64,000 nt of DNA from Trichosporon coremiiforme (taxonomy: Eukaryota; Basidiomycota; Tremellomycetes; Trichosporonales; Trichosporonaceae). Positions 23,131 through 33,734 of this stretch are shown in pieces; the stretch's first letter is position 1; each line of letters starts with the position of its first letter. The stretch is taken from the NCBI GenBank assembly GCA_039545355.1, contig BCJJ01000017.1, forward strand, positions 830,764 to 894,763. The letters run 5' to 3'. Under the pieces are notes generated by a model. That model made no database searches and was not told where the DNA came from. It saw only the letters and a program-made list of their open reading frames with translations. A program made the translations under genes and the position numbers.

Positions 23131-24227
23131 ACTTGTAGCGAAAGGTAGTCGAGGGGTTGAAGAAACCCCGTGTGTGAGTGGGTTATGCCGTACCCATCGA
23201 GCTCTGTGGTTGCGGCAGCGCTTCAAGAAGTTGTGAGAGATGACATGACACGAGTTGGCCGTGTCAGGAAAACGGATGCCGGCGGGACGGCCTGGCGGCC
23301 TCGGCGGGAGCTGTCGTCACAATTCACGCGTGGGCGAGTAAACGTGTGCCGCGGGCGTGGAACACTGGCCGCGGTTTCAAATCAATTAGAATACAGCCGT
23401 GCCTGGCGGGCAATACCTGCGCAGTTGTAATCTTAAATAATGTCTGATGGCATTGGGACGTTGGTGAGCCCTTTTCCCATCCGGATTAGAAAACCATTTC
23501 TGGGTCTGAAACGAGATTCGAACACGAGCTCAGTGAATGCAGCGCTGTTGGCATTTGTTCGCATTCTGAGGGCGGTTGGTGTGGCGGGAGCTGGTCTGAA
23601 CTCCATCCTCGGCTTGTCACCTCTGCAAGGCGCGCCCTCTGGTCCACCGTTCGCACGGTGAGCAACATCTTGCCAGATTGCCATGTAGACTCTTGGGCTG
23701 AATCTGGGGCTGCTCTTGCATCAGGAGTGAGCAAAAGCATGTTCTCAAACTGTGCATGAGGTCGTAGATTACCTAAGTTCGACTTGGCTGATGGCCTGGC
23801 TGCGCGTCCAGACAACTCACCCTGCGATCAGCATGATCGTCGCTCACGCCTAGCGTCCTTTGGCCAGCCTCCTTCACTCCTACTTTCTCTGCTCCTCTTC
23901 TTTCCCATGCACCCATCGCTAGCACAGGCGGCAGCCCCCTTCGACCTCGCGCCCTACGTACAGGTCCCGACTGCACTGGCCCTCTTCCCTGTCGCGCGTC
24001 CTGCCAATTCTAACTCAAGGTCGCTACCTTCCTCTTCCTTTTCGTCTCTTCCCGCTCTCTGGCATCCTTCTCGCGATCTCCACTCACTCGACACCTTCCT
24101 CCACCCCTGTCGAGTGCTCCGGCTGCTCGACCTCGCCCTCGTCGATTGTCGATAGCAGTACCACCGGTCTGCTCTACTCGTCACGACCACTCCTGCGCGG
24201 CTCTCGGCCTCGGTGTCGTCCTCCTTG

Positions 24228-24306
<79 letters not shown>

Positions 24307-24795
24307 CAACCCCTTCCTCCACCCCCATCGAGTACACAGGCGACTCCACCTCGCGCTCATTGACTAGCAAAACAGTACTGGCTCTGGTCTCCTCGCCCGT
24401 CGCGCACTAGCTCCAGGGCCGCCACCTCCCCTCTCCCTTCCGTCTCTCCTCGCGATCGTCCTCCCTTCTCGGCTCTCGTCCCGACCCAACACCCCCTCCG
24501 ACGGCCCCCGCCCTCCACTCCTCAAACGAGTTCCTGGCCGTCGTCCCCCCCGTCACAGCCGTTACGTTCGGCGTCTTCCTCGCTCGTGCTCGGCTCTGCC
24601 GTTCTTCATCCACCCCGCTCACGACCTTACCACTCGCACCCATCGCCGTCGCTCACCTCCCAATCCCCGCCACCGTGGTGAGTAACCTTCCTCCCTTACA
24701 CGCCAAAGCCCGTGTCAGACACCCAACCACTGGTCGTAATAAGAGGCTGCATCGCTGTTTCTTCACGCGCTAACATTATGTGTCGTACCCCACAG
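23131..24795. other. Non-coding stretch with simple repeats upstream of a relic gene
   Basis: No gene was recognised. The plus strand from about 23,830 is strongly pyrimidine-rich and includes the (CT)36 tract. An imperfect duplication flanks that tract: about 24097-24150 and 24311-24365 both read CTTCCTCCACCCC, then a TCGAGT core, then a CCTCGC core followed by a TTG stretch. A T-loop-like sequence near 23,515 was examined as a tRNA and rejected. Confidence 0.5.
24231..24303. repeat. (CT)n dinucleotide microsatellite, about 36 units
   Basis: An uninterrupted CT dinucleotide run of 73 nt within a longer pyrimidine-rich region. It has no interruptions, which points to recent expansion and active slippage. 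It sits upstream of the relic gene at 24.8-26.5 kb and might have been part of that gene's CT-rich promoter or leader. Confidence 0.95.
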
Positions 24796-26480
24796 ACGGG
24801 AGCTTCGAGCTCGACGATGAGGTCGGTCAGAGGTTGCTGGAGCGCGTGCGCCGTCTCGACGCAGCGAGGAAAGCTGCCGCTACAGCTCGAGGAAAATCCC
24901 GACCTCTACGACTTCGTCAACGTGTTGCGAGCCGAGCAGGGTGACCGGCGCGTGCGCCCAGGCGATCTCCACCTCGTGAGTTGTCGGAACAATTCAAGAT
25001 GTAAGGTTAGTTCACTCAGCAACAAGCCGAGGATCTGTTCCGTCTCGCCCTCGCCCCTCTCCACGGCCCTCTCCCGTCCTGGGCGGTGCGCACTGACGGG
25101 AAGGAGCTCCACAAGGACGAGGGCATGACCGCTCGCCACTACGTTCGCCAAATCCAAATCTCGTGGCCGAACAGTGCCGAGTTTGCCACCGACATGATGG
25201 GCTTCATGAGTCTGTACCCTGGTACGTTCTGTTGCAAAGCGTCAAGCTAACAGGCAGCCGAGGCGCCGAGGGTCCTTGTCCTCGACGAGAAGGCCAAAGA
25301 GCGACCTAACCTTCCGGTTCACCTGCGGTACTTCGGTACCACTGTCATGAGCACCCCCGACGGCCGTGCAGACGCAGACGAGAAGAAGGCGGGCACGTTC
25401 TGGACGAATGTCCTGGCAACGACGACGCGCCCAGTCGAGGTCTTCCTCCTGGATGGTGAGTCTTGAATGACGAGCAGGTTACTGACAACACGCCGCGAGT
25501 CTGCGTGCGCTGGCCTCGAGTACCGCGCCCGCCCCGACCTGCACGCGACCGAGCGCGCCCTCATCGCCGCCGTCGCCCCCTTATGTGGGAACTCGGCTCG
25601 TGGTGGCTTCCGCCACCAGCCCGAGCTCTCCCCGTTCGACGATCCGCATGCGCCCGCCACGATCAAGGCCCTCGAGCGCATCAACGACGAGGTCGAGGAG
25701 CACCTCCGCGACGCGAAAGCCTACTAGGAGTTGGCACGCGAGGCGGAGAAGAGCTCCGACTGTGCGTTCGAGAGTGCCCTCGAGGCGGCCCGTGTCACGC
25801 AGCTTGTTGCCGGTGGGGTGAGCCACGTTTACGTGGGCAAGGACGACACCCAAGAGGCGTTCCGCAACGAAAACCCCCGCCTCAGCTATTTCGGCGAACA
25901 CGCCGGACCAGGGCCAACCGTCAGCCGAAATGTGGTGACCGCCCTGCTCGCCGAGTCGCACGGCCAAGTACGGGACGCGGAGCTGCTCGGCTTCGGGGCG
26001 TTCTTTGACTTCTGGCAGTGGCTATGGCACTGGCTCGTCTACCTCGGCCTCGTCATGGCCATGCGCCATCTCTCGATCCTCGAGCCGCTCGTCGTTGTGC
26101 CGAGTCACGGGAGGTGACGGACCGTTTGTTGCCGGCCGGCCCGTACATCGGGAGCGTGGCCGACCGAGGAAGAGCTCGGCGACGTCGTCTACGCCACATT
26201 CCCCTTCGGCGGCCTGCCCTGGTCTAGGTGCCAGGGCAGGCCGGTCATCGCGAGGTGCGGCGTCGGCAAGTACACCCTCCTCGTGCCCGTCGGTCACGGC
26301 GGCCGGGTCAAGTACGACCCGGCCGTCGAGGCTGAGCAGATTCGTGTGCTCGCACTCGCGAACAAGGCTGCGCTCTTGGCCATATCAGTGGCCATGTCGC
26401 ATGCCCGCAAGCACGGCCGCCCCGAGCCTGGGAATCTTCCCCGCTGGCGAGAGCTCCTCGACGCCATCAGGCCGAGTTGC
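24796..26480 (+). pseudogene. Broken multi-exon gene of unknown family
   Basis: Coding-like exons with normal introns can still be read: 24796 onward (ELDDEVGQRLLERVRRLDAA, then in another frame LEENPDLYDFVNVLRAEQGD), an exon starting about 25020 (QQAEDLFRLALAPLHGPLPSW to FMSLYP), a 36-nt intron (GTACGT to GGCAG), an exon AEAPRVLVLDEKAKERPNL to TRPVEVFLLD, then LEYRARPDLHATERALIAAV and onward. Lesions: a frame change in the first exon near 24,860-24,900; no in-frame junction before 25,500; an in-frame TAG at 25725-25727 between DAKAY and ELAREAEKSS, with coding continuing on both sides; a TGA at about 26,115; and a frame change after that, where EEELGDVVYATFPFGGLPW continues elsewhere. The protein has no motif I know; GGVSHVYVGKDD faintly recalls a GIY-YIG start, but this is too weak to use. 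It could be a decayed copy of a lineage-specific gene family or part of a mobile element. Confidence 0.6.
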
Positions 26481-28020
26481 AGGTCAGTGGTGTCCAGGGC
26501 GCGCTTGAGGATGCGCAGCAGGAGCTCAGGGAGATTGGAGGGTGGGTTTGGTCGAGAGGCCACATTCCTGGCGGATCACCATATAGCGCTGCATTATCCC
26601 CTTCATCTTCAAGCGGTTGGTTTACGGACTCGTTAATATAAACATCGCCTTTTACTATGTTTATCATATTCACGTGACCACTACGCCGCTGTTCGAATTT
26701 CTTCCGTGCCCGAAAGGGCGACATTTTTGGAGAAATGGGGTGTAGTAGAAAAGTCTCGATATTATCGCGGGGTGCCACCTGCCAATGGCGCATCGACGCA
26801 GCCATACAGTCACGCAGATCAGCGCACATGGGTACGCGGCGCAGATCACTGGTGTTGTCGAGGGCGCGTGAAATTCAGAAGTGGATGGAGGACTGGCCGA
26901 GTTATGACGTCATAGGCAGTCGAAGACGTTGATCTCAGGGATGGTGCCACGGTGACTTCGCTTCGTATCTAGTTTTGAAGCGGCTGATACATCTGTTCGC
27001 CGGTAGTATCACTGATGAGTAGTGACTTGCGCTGCGCAGCCAGATAATGGTCGGCCACTTCGCGAATGACTGGCTGGATGGACCATCACTTGCGCTGCGC
27101 AGCCAGATAATGGTCGGCCACTTCGCGAATGACTGGCTGGATGGACCATCACTTGCGCTGCGCAGCCACGGTCGGCCACTTCGCGAATGACTGGCTGGAT
27201 GGACCGTCACGGCCCAGTTCCTCACAACCGCTGGCGGAGAGCGGCAAGATGATGAGGGATGGCCTCAGCTGACGCCTGATCCAGGAGATGACGACGGTGA
27301 ACGGTGTAGGATGCAACACGAGGGCGAAACGAAGAAGAACAATGCACGAGGGGGAGGAGCAGCCGGCTCAGACAGGTGGGCCCTAGCACCCTACCCCTCC
27401 GGCTCAGGCCATGGTATGACTCAAGTCCTGCCGAGAGGTACTGACTCGCGGCACATGTTTCGCGAGATGCCGACGACAGACGACACGGGGCGCCCATACA
27501 AGGTCAAGACGAGGTGCTTGCACTCTACCCCGACGGAAAGTTAGACGTCTTTGCTGGTCCAGGTTAGACGGGAGCCACTACAACACCCAGTACGCAGATG
27601 AGGCGGCTCAAGAAACTTGAGCTTTACATTCTGCCCTTCTGGCTCAGCTCGCGGCCATGTTCGGCTGCACCTCAACTCGTGAAGAGAAACCGTGGTGCAT
27701 TCGCAGCAGAACTCTCCTGCGGAGCCCACGCCTTCGTGTCGTTGTGATGTCGGAGGCTTCAGCTCTTACTAAAACTCCTGATGCCTTATATTCGGTCAGC
27801 ATATAGAGCATGCAAATAACAGTGGCATTTCGTAAGTTAGGACTATCGAAGATCGATTACTTAGTCCACCGCCGTATGGGTCACTGCTTCACGCGGAATG
27901 GGGACAATCTACGAGAAGCGCGGGTTGCTTTGTAGGACATAAAAGACATACACCCTTCACTCACGTCCACACCACACAGGCGTAAAAAGGTTGGCGTAAG
28001 GGAGTAACTGAATACTCTCT
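26481..28020. other. Non-coding stretch with a tandem repeat, left of tRNA-Leu
   Basis: No gene was recognised. The part to about 26,640 may be a continuation of the relic gene. The 63-bp tandem array at 27,025-27,210 is the only clear structure. The final 60 bases contain the T-run terminator and conserved hairpin trailer of the minus-strand tRNA-Leu. Confidence 0.5.
27025..27210. repeat. 63-bp tandem repeat, three copies
   Basis: Three head-to-tail copies begin at 27025, 27088 and 27151, each opening ACTTGCGCTGCGCAGCCA. Copies one and two are identical over the unit; copy three replaces GATAAT by C and changes CCATC to CCGTC. The period is a multiple of three and one minus-strand frame stays open through it, but no ATG, codon bias or conserved context supports translation. 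Confidence 0.92.
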
Positions 28021-28114
28021 TGACGAGAGTGGGATTCGAACCCACGTCCGAAGACTGCGGAGGAGAACATGATTCACCTTAACACAGCGCCTTAGACCGC
28101 TCGGCCATCTCGCC
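28021..28114 (-). tRNA. tRNA-Leu(AAG) with intron
   Basis: The minus strand folds as a complete tRNA. The acceptor stem GGCGAGA pairs with TCTCGTC and is followed by A; the D arm is GCC/GGC around GAGCGGTCTAA; the anticodon stem CTGTG pairs with CGCAG; the T arm is GTGGG-TTCGAAT-CCCAC. The anticodon loop reads TTAAGG, giving anticodon AAG. A 16-nt intron (from TGAATC to CTCCT) sits one base 3' of the anticodon, the normal eukaryotic position. The long variable arm (TCTTCGGAC) fits leucine. A T5 terminator lies about 33 nt downstream. A second copy lies at 38378-38470. Confidence 0.95.
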
Positions 28115-28409
28115 TGGAACGAGGTTGGTGATCGCTGCCTGCACAAGATGTGGCCCGCGGAAAATCTCGCAGATTGAAGCTGGACAACGCGGCCCCAGAC
28201 GATGAGCTGTGACTCGGAATGCATGTTTACTGCAATCTGTGTATTACGGAAGCGCCACGATAATGCGTGGTCGGGGGAGGAAGCCTGAGCTGTTACAGTG
28301 AGCGCTTGGCCAGAAATTGTTTTCATGACGTCGGCAGCAAAATGTCTGAGGTCCACTCACCTGGCCTTCCCTCAATCACTCACTTCACTCATCACACAAC
28401 TCACGAAGG

Positions 28410-30939
28410 ATGGGGGTTAAGGGCCTGCAGACCTTCCTGAAGGAGAACCGACAGTCGCTGTGCCGCACAGTCGTGCTGGACCGGGACGGCGCGGGCGACC
28501 GCGCGCCGGTGCCTGTGGTCGTTGACGCCTGGGGGTAAGTAGCGGAGACGCCTGAGCTGACACCCAGCGTCATCTATCAACTGTATCTCGACTCATTGCC
28601 ATGGACCACCGGCGGAGAGTACCTCCGCTTCTACCTCATTGTGCGCGAGCTCGTTGAGGCGTGGCGCAGTGTTGGCCTCGACCCGACATTCGTCTTCGAC
28701 GGTGAGCCTAGCACCTCAAAAGTAGCTAACGACAGGCCCGTCTCCGCCCAAGAAGCACGACACGACGCTCTCGCGCATGGCTGCGCAGGTCGCGACCGCC
28801 CGCGTCTTCTACTCGCTGAGCGCGAGCACGCGCTCCTCCCCGACGTTCAATAACAAGGGCGACACCATTCTTCCTCCATTCTGCCGCGGCGCCTTTGTTG
28901 CCGCGCTCAACTCGCTGGGCGTGCGCACACACTTCGTGCCGCAGGGCGAGGCGGACGGCGTCTGTGTGGTTATTGCAGACGAGCTTGGCGGCTATGTCCT
29001 CGGACGGGATACGGACTTTGTGATCCTCAGCGCCGGCGCAAGCGACAAGCTGCGCGGGTACGCCCCGCTCGACATGATGGAGTGGACCGACTCGGCGCCG
29101 CCAGAGGACGGGGACGCACCGCCCGCAGCCGACTTTACGACCGTCGCCGCCAAGCGATCACGATCAGCTCGCTCTCGTCTCCTCCCTCCGACCAGCGCTG
29201 GAAACCCCACACTCGTCCTCGCGACCTACGCCACTGCTCCTCTCTGCCGGAGACTGAGACTCGACGCACCGATGCTTCCGCTGCTTTCGTCTCTGGTTGG
29301 GAACGACTACACCCCGCAGTGGGCGGGCGAGGCGCTGTTCCCGCGCATGCGGCCGGGAGACCGCATCGAGCGCGTTGCTCGCGCGCTCGCCGACATCAGA
29401 CCAAGTGTCAGTACGGCAGAGGAGCTGGTCCGCCGCGCCGTCCGCCGGCTCTGGGCCAAGCCTTTCGTGGACGACGCCGCCATTGCCGAGCTCACCGACG
29501 CCGTCATCGATGCCACGATCCAATACGTCTTACCGCCGCCAGACTGTTGCGCTCAGTTCCCGTTCTGCGGTGAGCTCGACGCTGGCTGTAGGACAGAAAC
29601 AGCGAGTCGTGCTACGAGTGCCGCGCCGAGCCGCGCGCCGACCCCGTCTGTCTCGGGGCATGATGGGGAGCATTCCGAGGCCGTGGTTGCGTATGCTGCC
29701 GCTCAGCGTGAGGGTCGCCTCAACTCGCTCGCGTCTGCCTACCTTCATCCTGATAGGGTACACCTGTGGTCTGCGCTCGAGGACCCGTCTACGGCGAGCT
29801 GTCGTGCTTCGGCCGCCGCGTGCCGCGCCCGACTCGCCGCTTACACGATCATGGATGCTGCAGTGGGCGGACTGTGCTTCCCGCCTGCATCCGATGAGAT
29901 GCTCGACGAGCAAAGGCAGGATGAGGAGGCGAACGCTCTGCTCGGTATCGAGGCGGAGGAGGAGCCAAAGGAGGAGCGGCCACGCGTCGTGACGGAGTAC
30001 CTCCGTCAAGGAGGCGGTCGTATCGTGGCCAAGAGGGCAGTGCTGCCGCCGAAAGACGACGTAGCCGCGGGCGAGGACGATGTCGAGAATGGAGACGCAA
30101 ATGAGCCCACCGGACAACCGGAGGAGACTACCAACGGCACGCATCCCTCCGCAGAGAACGCCGAGACGACACCAGAGTGCCTCCTCCCGCTCCCGGAGCG
30201 TCAGAGGCTGTACCTCCACCACCTCGGCGCGGACACGCCCGCAATGCTCGCTCTCCCTCCACGCCTGCACCCGCTCGTAGCCGCCGTACGTCTCCTCCTC
30301 TCTACGGGTGGGGACTGGACGCGTTCCGAGATCGAAGCTCTCTTGCGCGGCTGCATCGGTTCCCTTGCAGCCTGGGACGCCGTGGCCTCCTCTCCCAAGC
30401 CCGACACCACCGACGTCGATAACAACGACCCAGAGTCAGCCTACGCGACCGCGAACGAGGAGCCACCTTCTCCCATGTCCCCGCCGCGCACCCTCAAGCG
30501 CATCACGAGCGGCGCCTCCCAGGCTTTCGACCCCGAGATCACGCCGCCGGCGGTCGAACTGGGCTCGCGCGCGACACGCCTCGTCGCCGCGCTGACGAGT
30601 GCGCTGCAGGACTCCCAGCCCCTGGCACAGGCCCTCCTCCTCCCCCCGCCGCATGGCAGCCCGCACGTCTGGATCGCCGGTGCCGCGCTCCACTCGCTTC
30701 TGAGCGGACAGGACCCGCCCTCAGGAGCGGGATGGGCGTGGAACCGTGGCGCGAAGAATCGGTGGAAGCACGCCGTCGCTGTGACGCTGGAGGGATACGA
30801 TCTCCCCTCTGCCCCGGCCGAGACGAAGAAGTCGAGGAAGAAACACAAGAACCGGAACAAAAAGCCCGAGGGCAAGGCTGCTGGGAAGAAGCAGGACAAG
30901 GGGCCTGCGAACCGCTTCGATCTCCTCGTCGGCATGTAG
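28410..30939 (+). CDS. Asteroid-type XPG/FEN1 superfamily protein
   Basis: Three exons: 28410-28534, 28568-28701 and 28736-30939, giving 820 aa; introns are 33 and 34 nt with CTGAC and CTAAC branches. The start MGVKGLQTFL is the N-terminal signature of the XPG/FEN1 nuclease superfamily. Acidic residues in superfamily positions are visible: D39 (VVVDAWG), D86 (FVFDG), E158/D160 (QGEADG) and D178/D180 (GRDTDF). The overall layout, with a long middle section and no helix-hairpin-helix motif that I can see, fits the Asteroid (ASTE1-like) branch rather than FEN1 or Rad2. The region about 280-500 is acidic and low in complexity. The C-terminus is very basic (KKSRKKHKNRNKK, then AAGKKQDKG) and ends NRFDLLVGM. 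Human ASTE1 is a 3' flap nuclease; activity here is inference. A GTGAGC inside exon 3 near 29,570 lacks a branch site and was not used as an intron. Confidence 0.8.
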
Positions 30940-31170
30940 ATAGCGAGATGCAGGGGCATAAAACTGTTACATATGGACTGACGGCGTAAATACTACGCGG
31001 GTACTAAGTAAGGTGGTGACTACGGATGCACTGTTCGTATAGTGGCTCCTCGCTTCGCTCCTCCTCCAGCAATCTCCTCCGTCTCCTCCGTCTCCTGCTA
31101 TCTCTCCTACTCCATCTGATCGCCTTCGCTCGCTCATCTCGTCTCGCCTCGCCGCTCGCTCCCGGCTCGC

Positions 31171-32511
31171 CTAGACGCGGTTCGAGTGGTCGACGTAGCC
31201 AGCGTGCGGCTGCGTGAACGCGTACTGCTGCGGCGGTCCTGGAGTAATGTCGTCTGTGTAGCGGTCGTTAAACTGATTGGGGTGTTGGTCAGAGTACCCC
31301 ACGTAAGGCTGGTCATGGTACTGACCTCCTTGCTGGTTGGGGTGGGGTGGGGTGCCGGCCGGCGTGGCATCGTAGGAGGGGCGGTGGTCCCAGGCGTCGT
31401 TGGGGTGCAGCCCGCCCGGCGTGGTCGGGTTCTGGAAGTAGACCGAGTCCGGGTTGTACCTGCGCGACTGGAGGATGGACATAGTGAACGCCTCGGGGTT
31501 CTCGCTGTACACGCTGTGGTACAGCTTGTGGTCCGAGACCTGGGAGCGCGAGTACTTGCTCGACGCCCAGACGTAGTACGACTGCATCACGAAGCAGATC
31601 GCCCACAGGCCCGCCATCATACCCAGGTCTGCCCAGCAGAAGCCCATGCAGATCGGGTCACTCTGGTCCTTGAGGATCTCGAGCGGGCCGCTCATCGTCC
31701 TGATCTCGTCCGGAGGCGCATAGTACGTCGCCTTGCAGTTCGCGACCGCCGTGTTGTGCTTCACGCCAGAGATGATGACAATGACAGCCGCGACCGCGAG
31801 AGCAACGTAAGTCACGATAGCGTTCAGCGTAATGTACCACTTGAACGTCGTGGTCTTCTCCTGCAAAGTGTCAGCGATCAGCTTCTCGGTTGGCTTGGCA
31901 GCAGTTGCGCTGTGCAGCCCAGATCCCACGCTTTGCCGTCTTTCGCAGCAAAGCCCTCTCCGTCGCAATGACCGCTCGTACTCACCCTGAACACGCCGAA
32001 GAATCCGACGGGCTGCACCAGAACTCCTACGAAGCAGATCACGCCGAGCAGATACGACAGCCACATCGGGCTAGGCGAAGCACCGACGACTGAAAGTCAG
32101 CTGAGCCATCCTTCCGTAAGCTGCAAGAACCTACCTGCTGGGGCTGCGAAACAGAGAACACCAGTAGCCATGGCTACGGCCTGTGGAGTCAGCTTCTGTT
32201 CGAGCCATTCATAGCTTGATGGGACCGGACGGCGTATCGCGGCCACAGCGCCGGTGCGCCTGTGCGGGCTCGGTGCGACGACCGAAGCCAGCAGCAAAGT
32301 TCCCAGCACCACAAATGCGCAGCACGTTGTCGCTATGTCTGGTCGCTCGCCGCGGCGCGTCCATGGTCCGATCCAGAGTCCGAGTACTCACGATCTGCTC
32401 GATCATGATCGCATAGATGCCCGCGTTGACGAGGGGCACCGCTGTCATGTCAGCTCAGGTGATGAGGACAAACTTACCGCAACAGCAGTACCTCGGGTCG
32501 ATGAGGCCCAT
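31171..32511 (-). CDS. Four-TM membrane protein of unknown function, 307 aa
   Basis: Five exons: 32478-32511, 32392-32441, 32135-32180, 31986-32089 and 31171-31860. Every junction stays in frame and gives 307 aa. The N-terminus MGLIDPRYCCC is followed by four hydrophobic stretches: VPLVNAGIYAIMIEQIAVAM with LCFAAPA, WLSYLLGVICFVGVLVQPVG, YITLNAIVTYVALAVAAVIV and GMMAGLWAICFVMQSYYVW. Between TM3 and TM4 is a loop with three Cys (ANCKATYY, PICMGFCWADL), probably outside or lumenal. The C-terminal 120 residues are Tyr/Pro/Asn/His-rich and hydrophilic (tail YSDQHPNQF, PPQQYAFTQPHAGYVDH). The layout is tetraspan-like, and the Cys cluster after PRYCCC could be palmitoylated, but I cannot name the family. 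Introns 2 (211 nt) and 4 (125 nt) are long for this genome. Start is the only ATG with good downstream hydrophobicity. Confidence 0.72.
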
Positions 32512-33734
32512 GCTTGCGTGCGCTTTGGGTGGTTGGGGTTAAAAGAGGGGTGTTGTCGTGGTTCGCAGATGCAAGAATCACGGAGTGTGTTCACAGGTGC
32601 TTACGGATGGTAGAGAGAGTAAGAGAGTGGACTCGGACGAACGGCAGTGTTGCTGGGTGCGCAAGATGGTTGCACCGCCTACCCGTGTCTTGGTGGACTA
32701 CGGTTGAAATGAGATCGACCTGTGCTGGACCTGTAAGCTGCGAGGGAAGCGTCGTTCCTGTTGCTGCGGGCCGGCGTGAGAGGCGAGCGAGCGAAGCGTG
32801 CAGGCGTGTCGGGCGCGATGCGTGCGCGGGGAGTCGAAAACAGGGCGGGCCGTATAAATGTCGCCCCGGGTGACAACGAAGGTCCTTCGAACTCACCGTT
32901 TTCCACAGAGTCGCAGCAAACGAAAGGAAGAAGGAGTGTAATGCTGCGATGCAAGACGACCTCGCAGTCTAGAGTTCCTTCGTGCAGTGCTGGGAACAGA
33001 CGCCGCCGCCTGCAAAGGCATCCAGGCCACCGAGGAAACGCCAGCACCCGCCAAACGCCAGGCTCAGGCGTCAGGAGCTAACCCAGCGTGGGTGTGAGCC
33101 AAGCCTTTTCCCTCCACCATAGGCTGCAACGCCAGGGCGTTCACCTGCACCGAGCGTCCGCGCGCAGCAGAGCTGCACCGCATCCGGTCATTAGCACCGC
33201 GCTCATGTCGCATTTCAGTTTCAGGACCACACGCGTTATGCTCGAATTACAACCCACGCTCTTTCACCCTGCGAGGATATTAGCGGAACCAGTTTCCGGA
33301 ACCGCACCCCTGAGTGGCTCAGCCTGGGCCTCAACGCGTCCAGATCCCTGCGTGGGCCTTCGACGCGCCCAGCGTACATGGCCAGGCTGACAACCATCCA
33401 CACTAGCATGGCCTGGCATCAGTCCCGCTCCTCACGAACCCATAATATCTCATCAACCGACGCCGCCCGCGCGGAGCTCCAAAGCGTCGCGAGATCGACA
33501 CATTACTTGCAATGATGCTCCGTTCCCCGCTCAAGCATTTAACTGAAGGCAACTGACATCCCCGCGATTCGTCACAAGAAAGGTGTTGTATTCACATTGT
33601 TTTATTGCTATCGACTGATACTTCTGACGCTAGATTCTTACAAGATGTGCCGTGTATGGCAGATAGTTACTACAGGTGCTCTTGCGCCACGACAGTTAAG
33701 TCGAGAGCAAGGTAACTGATACAGTGCAGTGGTC
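32512..33734. other. Intergenic region between the four-TM gene and EGT1
   Basis: No gene was recognised. It holds the promoter of the minus-strand four-TM gene on its left and the 3' end of EGT1 on its right. A TATAAAT sequence occurs at about 32,853 on the plus strand, but no plus-strand gene follows it. Confidence 0.5.

Noticed and set aside
23440..23661. Possible tRNA on the minus strand (T-loop-like GTTCGAATC near 23,515)
   Set aside because: The T stem does not pair, there is no acceptor stem and no A-box at the right distance.
27025..27210. The 63-bp array as a CRISPR array
   Set aside because: Units are directly adjacent without spacers, and the genome is eukaryotic.
29570..29600. 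Possible extra intron in the Asteroid-like gene (GTGAGC near 29,571 to ACAG near 29,597)
   Set aside because: It has no CTGAC/CTAAC branch site and would be shorter than 30 nt; the frame is open without splicing.
32845..32862. TATAAAT on the plus strand near 32,853 as a promoter
   Set aside because: No plus-strand gene follows. The element is weak evidence by itself, and the neighbouring gene is read from the minus strand.
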